DNA of 64,000 nucleotides from Chitinophagaceae bacterium (GTDB lineage Bacteria; Bacteroidota; Bacteroidia; Chitinophagales; Chitinophagaceae): assembly GCA_016719015.1 (NCBI GenBank), contig JADKAZ010000016.1:1-64000 (forward strand), in the 5' to 3' direction. The notes below the pieces were generated by a model. That model did no database searches, was not told where the DNA came from, and worked only from the letters and a program-made list of their open reading frames with translations. Numbering within the stretch: the stretch's first letter is position 1; every line of letters starts with the position of its first letter. Positions 51,799 through 59,949 of this stretch are shown in pieces. The position numbers and the translations under genes were made by a program.

Positions 51799-54700
51799 CT
51801 ATCCGGTATATTTTTTTGAAGGAAATTTTCGTTGTAGTTCTGCCCACTTACCAAGCTTACGATAATTATTCCACGTCGCATCAAACTTAAGCACCCAACC
51901 ATATCTGAATCCTTTTGACATCGCCATTTCTAACCATTTGAAAGCTTCTCCCTGGTTTCCTATTCGGGCATACAGGCTGGCAATGCTGTACATCGTAAGA
52001 TGATCGTTGGGCCTGAGGGTAAGATATTGCTGATAATACGGAATCGCCAATTTTGGATTGTTGGACATAAAATGCATTCTGCCCAGGAGATCGGTTGTTT
52101 CAGGTATTTTATACGGATGAATTTGCTGCGCTTCTTTCAATAAAGGTTCTGCATCAGTATATCTTCCAAAATGAATACAAAATTTAGCCAGCAATAATTG
52201 TTTGTCGAAATTGATCTCCCTTCTGTTGTTCAAGGAATCTAATTGCTCCAGTGCCCCTTTGAAATAATAGGTGGTTACATACGTATCAATAAGCTTCAAC
52301 CGGGTGCCTGCATTTTCGGGCTGTAAGTCAACTGATCTTTTATAATAAGGAGAAGCTTTTTCTGGTACCCCCAGCCAAACATACAAATCGGCTGCTTTGT
52401 AGTTAATATCAGCAAGAGCATTAATATCTTGCTGCAAAAGGCTGTCGGCTTTTAGAAAATAAGCTATCCCCTCCGTCCGGGGGTACTCAATATTTTCAGC
52501 ATAGGCAATATTTTCCGTAAGGCTCAGAAGACCAGTTTCATCTTTACTATTATCAATCATATCGACAAATCTACCCGCTTCTTGTTCAGTTTTAACCTGG
52601 TTAATATCAGGATCATCTACAGCTTTTATTCTGTCATCGCTATAGCTATCCGGGGCGTTTGCAGCAAGATGGTATAGAAATAAACCGGCTTTATAATACA
52701 TATTTCCATCCTCCGGGTACCGGCTGATCATCCGCTTATTAAAGGCGTTCAGTTCCTTATCGCCTAATGTTTTATTAATGGCGGCATAACTAAGGATCAC
52801 CTGCTCAGCATCAGGAAAACGGCCGATGCTTTCAAGCATATTCCATAAAAGATTATAGCCCTCTACCGATTCCGGGTTCATGCTGATGTAGGTGCGATAA
52901 GCCTGTTCCGCTTCAGCAAAATGGTTCCATCTTTTATATAATCCGGCAAGAAAATAATAATTATCGATCCTACCGTACCATGCATTTTCAAAATTTATAA
53001 CAATACAATGTTTTGATTTAGATTCCGGAATTTTTTTGCTGACAGAATCAACATAATGTTTTAACTCATCAGGCTCCAGAAAATATTTAACAGCGAAGTT
53101 TAAAAAAATATCTGCCTCCTTATACCGCCGCTGCGAATACATTATTTTTCCTAGGTAATGGAAAGCAAGTGGATTGCTTTTATCTAATGAAATGGCCATC
53201 TTAAACATTTCTTCCGCTTCTCCCAATTGTTTTCTCGTATACAAATCCATAGCTATTACAAAATAGCCTATTGCCCCGCTCATAATCGCATCAGCTCTGT
53301 CAACATAGCAAATAGAAGGAGACATCACCTGATCAAACGCATCAACAACACCATCTCCATCTGAATCCGGACGTAAAAATTTATACCCCCTCTTCCTGAT
53401 ATCGGCTTCGTTAAAGAAAGAATCTGCAACGTCATATTGCGTTGTATTCATGTATACATGTCCCAAACGTTCAAACGGGAGATAATGCCGGGTATTCATC
53501 TTTATACTTTTGCGGAACAACTCTTCAGCATATAAGAAATTATTTTGCTTCTCGTATAACATACCCGCATTTACATATGTTCCCTGAAAATTGGCTTGCA
53601 GTTTTAATGCAGTTTCGTAAGCGGCAACTCCCTTCGTGTATTCTTTAGTATTGGCATACAGATTTATAAGGTTTGACCAGGGAACTGCCCACTTATCAGC
53701 GATCTGTGTGGCTCGCAGAAAATATTTTTCGGCCGTTACAAAATCTTTTTTGGCCTTATATAATATACCCAATTCATTATTCACAAACGCTGTGTTTTCA
53801 TTCAGCGCATAAGCTTTCAATTGTGCTGCCAATGCTGCTTCAATCAATGGCTTGGGATCTTCTGTTAATGGTATCCGGAGCCGTGCGGCTACACCTGTAA
53901 AATAGTGTTGTTTTATTTCCAGTTTACGATAAATAACATCATCCGGTCTTGTCAGCTTTAAAGCAACAGCAAACATATAGGGATACACATCATACCCCTT
54001 ACTGTTACTATTATAATAACGGCGACGCTCCAATTCTGCTTCATCCCCTTCCAGGTAGAGGTTAATTATTTGCTGCCCTCTGTCACTCAGCATCACTACC
54101 AGCTTATCAGAAAACCGTTGCAATGCATATGGACTTTCTTTTAATTGTCGTTCAAGAGCATTTAAATTTTCAAGGCCTATGCTCTCCTTGCTATTGTCTG
54201 GTAACATTTTAATAAATGCAAAAGGCAATTCCGCTTTCGCTAATTTATTCAGCTCCTTGAAATCAAAAACGTCTTCGGGCTTACTTTTTTCCATGACTTC
54301 AAAGAAATAAGCCTGTGGCGGTTTGGGAACCGGTGCCATAGCTGCATCATCTTCCGAATCCCTGCTTGCAGCAACCATTTGTACAGCAAAGGCCAATGAA
54401 GTATCAACAGCTGCGAGCCTGAAATTATCATCTCCTCTCAATACTGCTTTTTGTTTATTTACCTTTTTTGCCAGCAATGGATCTTTTGCAAAAGCAGAAT
54501 CAAGGTATAACCTCATTTCATTTTTGGTAATGAAGCCATCCCGGTTTCGTTCCGCTGCTCCATTTAATCCCATTACAAAATAATAGGAGAAAACACCCCT
54601 CCCTTCACCCCATCCTTCATCTTCATTGGATAGCTGGTCAATGTCACAGGAAGTTATACGGATCTCATTGGCTTTCACTTTACGTAATTGTTCAGCTGCA

Positions 54701-55269
54701 AGGAAATTGCCACGGGAATCATTGCCTGCCAGTTTTCCGGAGTGGCAAGCATCTGTAATTAAAATTACTTTGCCATTATTCCTGGCTGATAGAGTATTGG
54801 CGATTTTATTCAAATCTTCAATGCGGACAGCATTGTACATATAGTTGGTGCGGGGAGAATTATACGGCAGCAGAAATCCGTCTTTGGAAACAGTAACATT
54901 CTCGAGGTCGCCATGCCCGGAAAAATAAAAATATACAAGATCATCCTTCTGGCATGTCTCGACCAACCAGTATAAGGCATCGTAGATGGCAGCCTCCGTA
55001 GCTTTTTCGTTGGTCAATAAAACAATATTCTGCCCGGGAACGGCACCCCCTGGTTTTGACTTAAGATAGTCTGCAAACACCTCAGCATCCCGGTGAGCAT
55101 AATCAAGAGGATCGATTCCTGCATTTTCATATTGTGAAATACCAACAATAACTGCATAAGTATTCCCTGCCGGAGAAACTTGTTGGGGTAAAGGCGGCCC
55201 TGACTTCTGCTGTGAGAAAGTCGAAGCACTAAACAGCATTAAAATAATAAAAGAAGAAAAATGCTTCAT
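51799..55269 (-). CDS. Large exported caspase-TPR protein
   Basis: 1156 residues. Signal peptide 1-19. The caspase-like domain (about 37-290) has the N-terminal strand YAVIVGISQYENAG, H119 in FYFSGHGDLE and C175 in ITDACHSGKLAG, so the dyad is intact. An EF-hand-like loop (RDGFITKNEMRLYLD) follows near 238, and a second DxDxDG Ca2+-type loop (SDGDGVVDAFDQ) lies near 645. Residues about 470-1150 are many TPR repeats (AEKYFLRATQIADK, YAEELFRKSIKMNTRHY, AEEMFKMAISLDKSNP). No C-terminal anchor. Probably a secreted, possibly calcium-responsive protease with a large interaction scaffold; the target is unknown. Confidence 0.88.
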   Translation of the reverse strand: MKHFSSFIILMLFSASTFSQQKSGPPLPQQVSPAGNTYAVIVGISQYENAGIDPLDYAHRDAEVFADYLKSKPGGAVPGQNIVLLTNEKATEAAIYDALYWLVETCQKDDLVYFYFSGHGDLENVTVSKDGFLLPYNSPRTNYMYNAVRIEDLNKIANTLSARNNGKVILITDACHSGKLAGNDSRGNFLAAEQLRKVKANEIRITSCDIDQLSNEDEGWGEGRGVFSYYFVMGLNGAAERNRDGFITKNEMRLYLDSAFAKDPLLAKKVNKQKAVLRGDDNFRLAAVDTSLAFAVQMVAASRDSEDDAAMAPVPKPPQAYFFEVMEKSKPEDVFDFKELNKLAKAELPFAFIKMLPDNSKESIGLENLNALERQLKESPYALQRFSDKLVVMLSDRGQQIINLYLEGDEAELERRRYYNSNSKGYDVYPYMFAVALKLTRPDDVIYRKLEIKQHYFTGVAARLRIPLTEDPKPLIEAALAAQLKAYALNENTAFVNNELGILYKAKKDFVTAEKYFLRATQIADKWAVPWSNLINLYANTKEYTKGVAAYETALKLQANFQGTYVNAGMLYEKQNNFLYAEELFRKSIKMNTRHYLPFERLGHVYMNTTQYDVADSFFNEADIRKRGYKFLRPDSDGDGVVDAFDQVMSPSICYVDRADAIMSGAIGYFVIAMDLYTRKQLGEAEEMFKMAISLDKSNPLAFHYLGKIMYSQRRYKEADIFLNFAVKYFLEPDELKHYVDSVSKKIPESKSKHCIVINFENAWYGRIDNYYFLAGLYKRWNHFAEAEQAYRTYISMNPESVEGYNLLWNMLESIGRFPDAEQVILSYAAINKTLGDKELNAFNKRMISRYPEDGNMYYKAGLFLYHLAANAPDSYSDDRIKAVDDPDINQVKTEQEAGRFVDMIDNSKDETGLLSLTENIAYAENIEYPRTEGIAYFLKADSLLQQDINALADINYKAADLYVWLGVPEKASPYYKRSVDLQPENAGTRLKLIDTYVTTYYFKGALEQLDSLNNRREINFDKQLLLAKFCIHFGRYTDAEPLLKEAQQIHPYKIPETTDLLGRMHFMSNNPKLAIPYYQQYLTLRPNDHLTMYSIASLYARIGNQGEAFKWLEMAMSKGFRYGWVLKFDATWNNYRKLGKWAELQRKFPSKKYTG

Positions 55270-55399
55270 TTTCTAAATTAATCTCAAACAAAAAACGATG
55301 GCAGGGATTATTTTGTCTTCAAAAGACTAAGACATGGAAACCTTTCTAAAGGTAGCCTCTTTTTTATAATCCACGATGTTTACAGGCGGCCCGGGGGTA

Positions 55400-56170
55400 T
55401 TACCAGGTTCTCAGGCTACTTTTCTTAAACCTCCATTCAGGTGTAATGATTTCACCCGGTGTAGTTAATTGATACCAGGGACTTAACTTTTCGTCGGCAG
55501 GATTGATAACAACATGAATGTCTTGTGCTGGTTGGTAGCCTTGTGCCAGCATAAATATTTTATTCCCTTGTTTATTTACTGCCATATCTACCACCAACAT
55601 TGCATGTCCCGGAAAACCACCTTGTATTAGTACATCACCTGCTGCCATTTTATTAAAATCAGCTACCGGGATAAGTTGTTTTTCCAGAGATGCTGAACCA
55701 CACCAGCCAAAGACATTTTCAAGGTAGTTGTCAAATTCATGTCTGTTATCACCCCCTTGCCATTTATACCACTTACCCTTATAATCCATAAAAGCGATGT
55801 CTGCATAGTTTTTCTCCGCAAATAAATACTCTGCCCGGAACCGCATCACCACATCAGCGCATTGTTGTAAATCTCTTTTTCCTGTAGAAATATTCACCAC
55901 AACAAACTGTGCTTCCTGGTTAGGCTTTAATTGCCCATTGTAGAGATAAACAGTTTTGTCCGTTTTCAACGGAACTGTTCGCAGCCAGGAAGCAAATGAT
56001 CCTACCGGTGATGACATTCGTTCATAACCTTTAGGTACCGGAATAGCTCCAATAGTCTTTGGAGCTAATTCGATCATGGTGGAACTGTTTTCATTATCTG
56101 TGAACCTTTTTACCTTCTCCTCACAACTAATGAGCAAAAAAGACAGCAATAGAAAAGTAATATTTTTCAT
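55400..56170 (-). CDS. DUF4846 lipoprotein
   Basis: 256 residues from the ATG at 56170, which gives the lipoprotein leader MKNITFLLLSFLLISCEEK (Cys at 16). An upstream in-frame ATG at 56239 would bury the leader. The mature protein fits DUF4846: VPKGYERMSSPVGSFASWLR, YLYNGQLKPNQEAQFVVV, QQCADVVMRFRAEYLFAEK, IAFMDYKGKWYKWQGGDNR and a conserved AGDVLIQGGFPGHAMLVVD with HAMLVVD, suggestive of a papain/NlpC-like or permuted hydrolase fold. The function is not known. It follows the caspase-TPR gene on the same strand in reverse order (upstream of it by 130 bases), so co-transcription is possible. Confidence 0.82.
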   Translation of the reverse strand: MKNITFLLLSFLLISCEEKVKRFTDNENSSTMIELAPKTIGAIPVPKGYERMSSPVGSFASWLRTVPLKTDKTVYLYNGQLKPNQEAQFVVVNISTGKRDLQQCADVVMRFRAEYLFAEKNYADIAFMDYKGKWYKWQGGDNRHEFDNYLENVFGWCGSASLEKQLIPVADFNKMAAGDVLIQGGFPGHAMLVVDMAVNKQGNKIFMLAQGYQPAQDIHVVINPADEKLSPWYQLTTPGEIITPEWRFKKSSLRTW

Positions 56171-56239
56171 AATTATGTAAGAGGGAAAGGTGCTAAAATT
56201 CCATACAGGAACCGGCAACAATGGAATATTTACAGCCAA

Positions 56240-56575
56240 TTTGATTGGTCATCTGACACAACTACTCCTTCTCTTAATAGATATTACCCCGTTGAACAAA
56301 AAACTCATATAACTTCATTAATAAAGCAGCAATCCGCTTCCTGCCGACATGCAAAATCGATAAGATAAATATAACCCCGGCAAACCAACCAACTAACTCT
56401 GGCACGACTATTCCATTTATTAAATTAAAAATGACTTACAATGTCTTCTATCTTTGACCTTAAAGTTATATAAGACTATACTATTTAAAAATGAGAAGTG
56501 TCAAATAGTAAGTTGATTAACTTCATACATGACAAATAGCTGATAAAATAATGTTGATAACTGCTTTCTCGACCA
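56240..56575. other. Intergenic region, about 335 bases (longer if the DUF4846 start is 56170)
   Basis: AT-rich spacer between the divergent DUF4846 and phospholipase D-like genes. I see no open frame, repeat or strong hairpin. Both promoters should lie here. Confidence 0.5.
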
Positions 56576-57757
56576 ATGAGCCGGAAAAAAAAAATACAAA
56601 AACATGGTTACTCTTTTCGTAACAAGGTAAAATTAATCAGAGGTGGCAGGGATTTTTTTAGCTTACTTAACAAATTGATTGAAAAGGCCGAAAAAACTAT
56701 CCATCTGCAGTTTTATATTTTCCTTGATGATGAAACGGGCACTACCGTGATGAAGTCATTAAAAGCAGCTACGCAACGAGGTGTATCAGTTTATCTGCAT
56801 CTTGATGGTTATGCTTCACAGGCTTTACACAAACGATGCGTTATTGATATGAGAGAAGCAGGTGTGAATGTTAAATGGTTTGAGCCCTTCTTTCGTAGCA
56901 GGCATTTTTATTTCGGCCGCAGGCTTCATCACAAAGTTGTAGTCGTTGATGGATTGTACTCCCTGGTAGGTGGGCTAAATGTTTGTAACCGGTATAATGA
57001 TATGCCGGATGAACCGGCCTGGCTTGATGTGGCCTTATACTGTGAAGGTGAAGCTGCTTTTGTTTTAAACAAGACCTGCTATGAAATGTGGGGGGATAAA
57101 AAAATAACTCCCACTACCAGTTGGGATACAATTGATAAATTCTGTCAGCAAATCCCCGCTGCTGAGCAAATACAGGTAAGGCAGCGGCAAAATGATTGGG
57201 TTAAAAGAAAAAGTGAAGTATGGAGAAGTTACCTTGATATGTTTAACAAGGCAGAGAAGCATATAACCATTATGTGCAGTTATTTTTTGCCCGGACGATT
57301 ATTTCGAAAAAAACTGACACAAGCAGCCAGGAGAGGCGTAAAAATAAAAGTAATACTAGCCGGCACATCAGATATTATGATGGCAAAACATGCAGAACGT
57401 TACCTGTATGAATGGATGCTAAAAAATAATATTGAAATATTTGAATACCAGGAAACTGTACTACATGCAAAAGTGGCAACCTATGATAGCAGATGGACAA
57501 CAGTAGGTTCTTATAATGTAAATAATATCAGTGCCTATGCCAGCCTGGAGCTGAATATGGAAGTCGGCAATAATTCGTTTGCTTTATTAACGGAAAAAAT
57601 GCTGGATGATATTATCGCCAACCATTGTAAGAAAATCACCCGGGAAAATTATACAGCCTCCACTCATTTATTCAGAAGATTGTGGCAACGGTTCTGCTAT
57701 AGCTTTATAAACAATACCTTAAACCTTATTACTTTTTATTTTAAGCAGGAAGAATAA
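56576..57757 (+). CDS. Phospholipase D-like, cardiolipin synthase type
   Basis: 393 residues. Two HKD motifs are complete: H-x-K-x4-D in LHHKVVVVDGLYSLVGG (about residue 121) and in LHAKVATYDSRWTTVGS (about residue 296). The N-terminus lacks the two membrane helices of classical ClsA and is basic (SRKKKIQKHGYSFRNKVK), closer to ClsB/YbhO-type enzymes. A C-terminal hydrophobic segment (YSFINNTLNLITFYF) may touch the membrane. The likely reaction is condensation of phosphatidylglycerol (or PG with PE) to cardiolipin at the inner membrane; other phosphodiester substrates are possible. Confidence 0.87.
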   Translation: MSRKKKIQKHGYSFRNKVKLIRGGRDFFSLLNKLIEKAEKTIHLQFYIFLDDETGTTVMKSLKAATQRGVSVYLHLDGYASQALHKRCVIDMREAGVNVKWFEPFFRSRHFYFGRRLHHKVVVVDGLYSLVGGLNVCNRYNDMPDEPAWLDVALYCEGEAAFVLNKTCYEMWGDKKITPTTSWDTIDKFCQQIPAAEQIQVRQRQNDWVKRKSEVWRSYLDMFNKAEKHITIMCSYFLPGRLFRKKLTQAARRGVKIKVILAGTSDIMMAKHAERYLYEWMLKNNIEIFEYQETVLHAKVATYDSRWTTVGSYNVNNISAYASLELNMEVGNNSFALLTEKMLDDIIANHCKKITRENYTASTHLFRRLWQRFCYSFINNTLNLITFYFKQEE

Positions 57758-57767
57758 AAATGTAATA

Positions 57768-58778
57768 CTAATTTCCCTTAATTCGCTTTAGCAATGCCAT
57801 GAAAGCTTCCATATTCCATCCGGCGAACCGGCCCCGTTGAACTATCAATGAATTATCTTCCGGATGTTGGAGAAAATAATAAAAGGCAAACCGGGCAGTG
57901 GGATCTTTCCAGCCAATTATTTGCCCAAACCGGATGTCATTGAACACCAGTGTATCATTCCATTGTTGAATTGCGTAATAGCCTTTGGAAAAACGAACCA
58001 GTTTTTGGAGGTCCTCATGATCACTAACTGATTTCAGTAATGAATCATTACGGGGAACAAAGTGAAAATCAATTTTTCTTTCTTTATCGAAAAGCGAACG
58101 GTAACCGATATTATAACCGGAATCATTCGCCGCTACTACATACCAAAGCCAGTTGTTGAGCGGTGTAGGAGTGGTAAAATAGCTGTTATAACTAATTTGC
58201 TGTTTGTTTAACACATCTCTTACATCATTATCGATTTTTATTTTATTCAATCCACAATATAAAAGATAAATGGTACTCATACCTACACCAAATTTTATCC
58301 ACCAACTCCGCCGGGGATGATTTCGTTTTAAGATCAGCAGTACGGCAAAAGCAATACCCAGCCAAATGGAATAAAACGGGTCAGCCACAAAAATCCAGTT
58401 GTAGGATACACGGTGGTGACTAAACGGTTCAAACCAACCCACCCCATAAACATTCATACCATCAATCAGGAGGTGAATAAGTGCCTGTGCACCAAAAAAT
58501 ATGATCCATTTTTTAAGCGAGATATCATGCGGCCGGTGCCATCGCTCTGCCAGCATGGCCAGCAGCGGTGTAATCATCAGAGCAAAAAGCAAGGAGTGAG
58601 TAAAACCCCTGTGTGCTAATAGGTTTTCAGAAGTATTATTCCAGAAAGAAGCAATAAAGTCTATATCAGGCACACTTTGCGCCACGGCACCCAGGAACAT
58701 AGCCCTTTTACCTAATTGTTTTCCGGCAAAAGCATCACCCATGCAGGCACCCAGTGCTATATGTGTTAACGAATCCAC
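57768..58778 (-). CDS. Membrane-bound metal-dependent hydrolase (YdjM/DUF457 family)
   Basis: 336 residues. The N-terminus MDSLTHIALGACMGDAFAG with His in LTH, DIDFIASFWN and HRGFTHSLLFALMITPL give the family's conserved His/Asp residues. HLLIDGMNVYG and FSHHRVSYNWIFVADPFY come next. Helices at about 62-76, 97-108, 140-155 and 166-180 anchor it in the inner membrane; a soluble domain of about 150 residues follows. Relatives are annotated as inner-membrane metal-dependent hydrolases without a proved substrate. It is convergent with the PLD gene, 10 bases between stops. Confidence 0.85.
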   Translation of the reverse strand: MDSLTHIALGACMGDAFAGKQLGKRAMFLGAVAQSVPDIDFIASFWNNTSENLLAHRGFTHSLLFALMITPLLAMLAERWHRPHDISLKKWIIFFGAQALIHLLIDGMNVYGVGWFEPFSHHRVSYNWIFVADPFYSIWLGIAFAVLLILKRNHPRRSWWIKFGVGMSTIYLLYCGLNKIKIDNDVRDVLNKQQISYNSYFTTPTPLNNWLWYVVAANDSGYNIGYRSLFDKERKIDFHFVPRNDSLLKSVSDHEDLQKLVRFSKGYYAIQQWNDTLVFNDIRFGQIIGWKDPTARFAFYYFLQHPEDNSLIVQRGRFAGWNMEAFMALLKRIKGN

Positions 58779-58965
58779 AGGCTAACTTAACGGATTTTAT
58801 TGTATAAAAATCAACAAGATTGATTGATCAATTTCCCAAGCAACCAAACCCCATCAGCCTGACCATTATCATCCTTATTAATGAAGCTTCTCATTACTTT
58901 TTCAGGTCACATGAGTTTATATTTGAATTGATAAGAAGATATTAGTTCACCTTAAAAACTACGTT

Positions 58966-59190
58966 ATGAAAAACACTTCAAAGATGCTTATTGCACTGGG
59001 TGCTGGATTGGCTATTGGTGGAATTTTAGGCGTATTATTTGCGCCTGACAAAGGTTCTTCTACCCGGCATAAAATTGCTGATGGTAGCAAAAAATTTACT
59101 GATAAGATTAAATCTAAAGTAAAAGTTGGTAAAGAAAAGCTGGAAGACAAGTATAGCAGGATAAATGGGGAAATGGAAGAAGTGATATAA
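58966..59190 (+). CDS. YtxH-domain protein
   Basis: 74 residues. One glycine-rich membrane helix at about 7-26 (LIALGAGLAIGGILGVLFAP, the YtxH signature) is followed by a Lys-rich amphipathic tail (KIADGSKKFTDKIKSKVK). Members are small envelope proteins linked to stress. First of three closely spaced genes with the holin-like and coiled-coil proteins (24-base gap, then a 14-base overlap). Confidence 0.85.
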   Translation: MKNTSKMLIALGAGLAIGGILGVLFAPDKGSSTRHKIADGSKKFTDKIKSKVKVGKEKLEDKYSRINGEMEEVI

Positions 59191-59214
59191 ATAAAATCTT
59201 ATTTTTAAAATAAA

Positions 59215-59580
59215 ATGTCCGAAGAGTTTAAAAAAATAGAAACTGTTCTGGAGCAGGCAAAAGAATATGTCAACACCAGGATTGCCCAGGCTAAGTTATC
59301 CGTGGCAGAAAAAATTTCTACACTTATTGCCAGGATAATTGCTGGTCTTGTTGCAGGCCTGGTGTTTCTATTTTTTCTTCTTATGGGCAGTATAGCAGCA
59401 GCTATTGCTATCGGTAATATGCTGCATAACTCCTGGCTTGGATTCTTAATTATGGGAGCTATATACCTGCTGCTGGGGCTCATCATATGGGGAGCCAAAG
59501 ACCGGCTATTGCGTATTCCCATTATGAATGCAATTATTGACTCCTTATTCAGTCGGGATAAAAACCATGAGAAAGATTAA
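59215..59580 (+). CDS. Phage holin superfamily III-like membrane protein
   Basis: 121 residues. An amphipathic start (FKKIETVLEQAKEYVNTRI) leads to two helices (about 41-66 LIARIIAGLVAGLVFLFFLL and 78-99 SWLGFLIMGAIYLLLGLII) and a charged end. This is the Phage_holin_3_6 pattern, found widely in chromosomes. No other phage gene is near, so a holin role in lysis is unlikely; with YtxH it probably serves envelope homeostasis. Its last 14 bases overlap the next gene. Confidence 0.82.
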   Translation: MSEEFKKIETVLEQAKEYVNTRIAQAKLSVAEKISTLIARIIAGLVAGLVFLFFLLMGSIAAAIAIGNMLHNSWLGFLIMGAIYLLLGLIIWGAKDRLLRIPIMNAIIDSLFSRDKNHEKD

Positions 59581-59836
59581 ACATATCAGTGATCTGAAAG
59601 AAGAGAAAATGCGGCTTCGGATAAAGCAACTAGAGCTGGAAAGGGAGTTGCGGTTGTCATGGAATGACTTAAAAAATAATCTTGATCCAAAAACCTTATT
59701 AAAAAACAAGATCGCCGATATCACTCACCACGATTCGAATAAAGAAGATTTGCTGGGTAGTACGATCAACCATGTAGCAGGTTATCTTACCCGGCAACTG
59801 GTTACAACGGTTGTTGATAAACTGGTACATAAATAA
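59567..59836 (+). CDS. Small coiled-coil protein of the YtxH operon
   Basis: 89 residues from the ATG at 59567, inside the end of the preceding gene, so translation is likely coupled. An upstream in-frame ATG (59528) lies deeper in that gene and is less likely. The N-terminal half is a charged helix (SDLKEEKMRLRIKQLELER). The C-terminal half is mildly hydrophobic (GSTINHVAGYLTRQLVTTVV). No family recognised. It completes the three-gene set seen with YtxH and holin-like proteins. Confidence 0.7.
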   Translation: MRKIKHISDLKEEKMRLRIKQLELERELRLSWNDLKNNLDPKTLLKNKIADITHHDSNKEDLLGSTINHVAGYLTRQLVTTVVDKLVHK

Positions 59837-59847
59837 ACAATCGCCGT

Positions 59848-59904
59848 AAGTACTTAGCTATTCCACTATAGTGTTAGTATAGCAGTTTAAGTACTTTTTG
59901 ACGG
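59848..59904 (+). terminator. Terminator of the YtxH operon
   Basis: AAGTACTTAGCTAT pairs with ATAGC..AAGTACTT and TTTTTG follows, 12 bases after the last stop of the operon. Confidence 0.6.
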
Positions 59905-59949
59905 ATAAAACAAATCACTCCTCCCGTCAAACAAGCTTACTTTTGCTAT

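Noticed and set aside
59215..59580. Prophage remnant based on the holin-like protein
   Set aside because: No capsid, tail, integrase or lysin genes nearby; the partner YtxH gene points to a chromosomal envelope operon.
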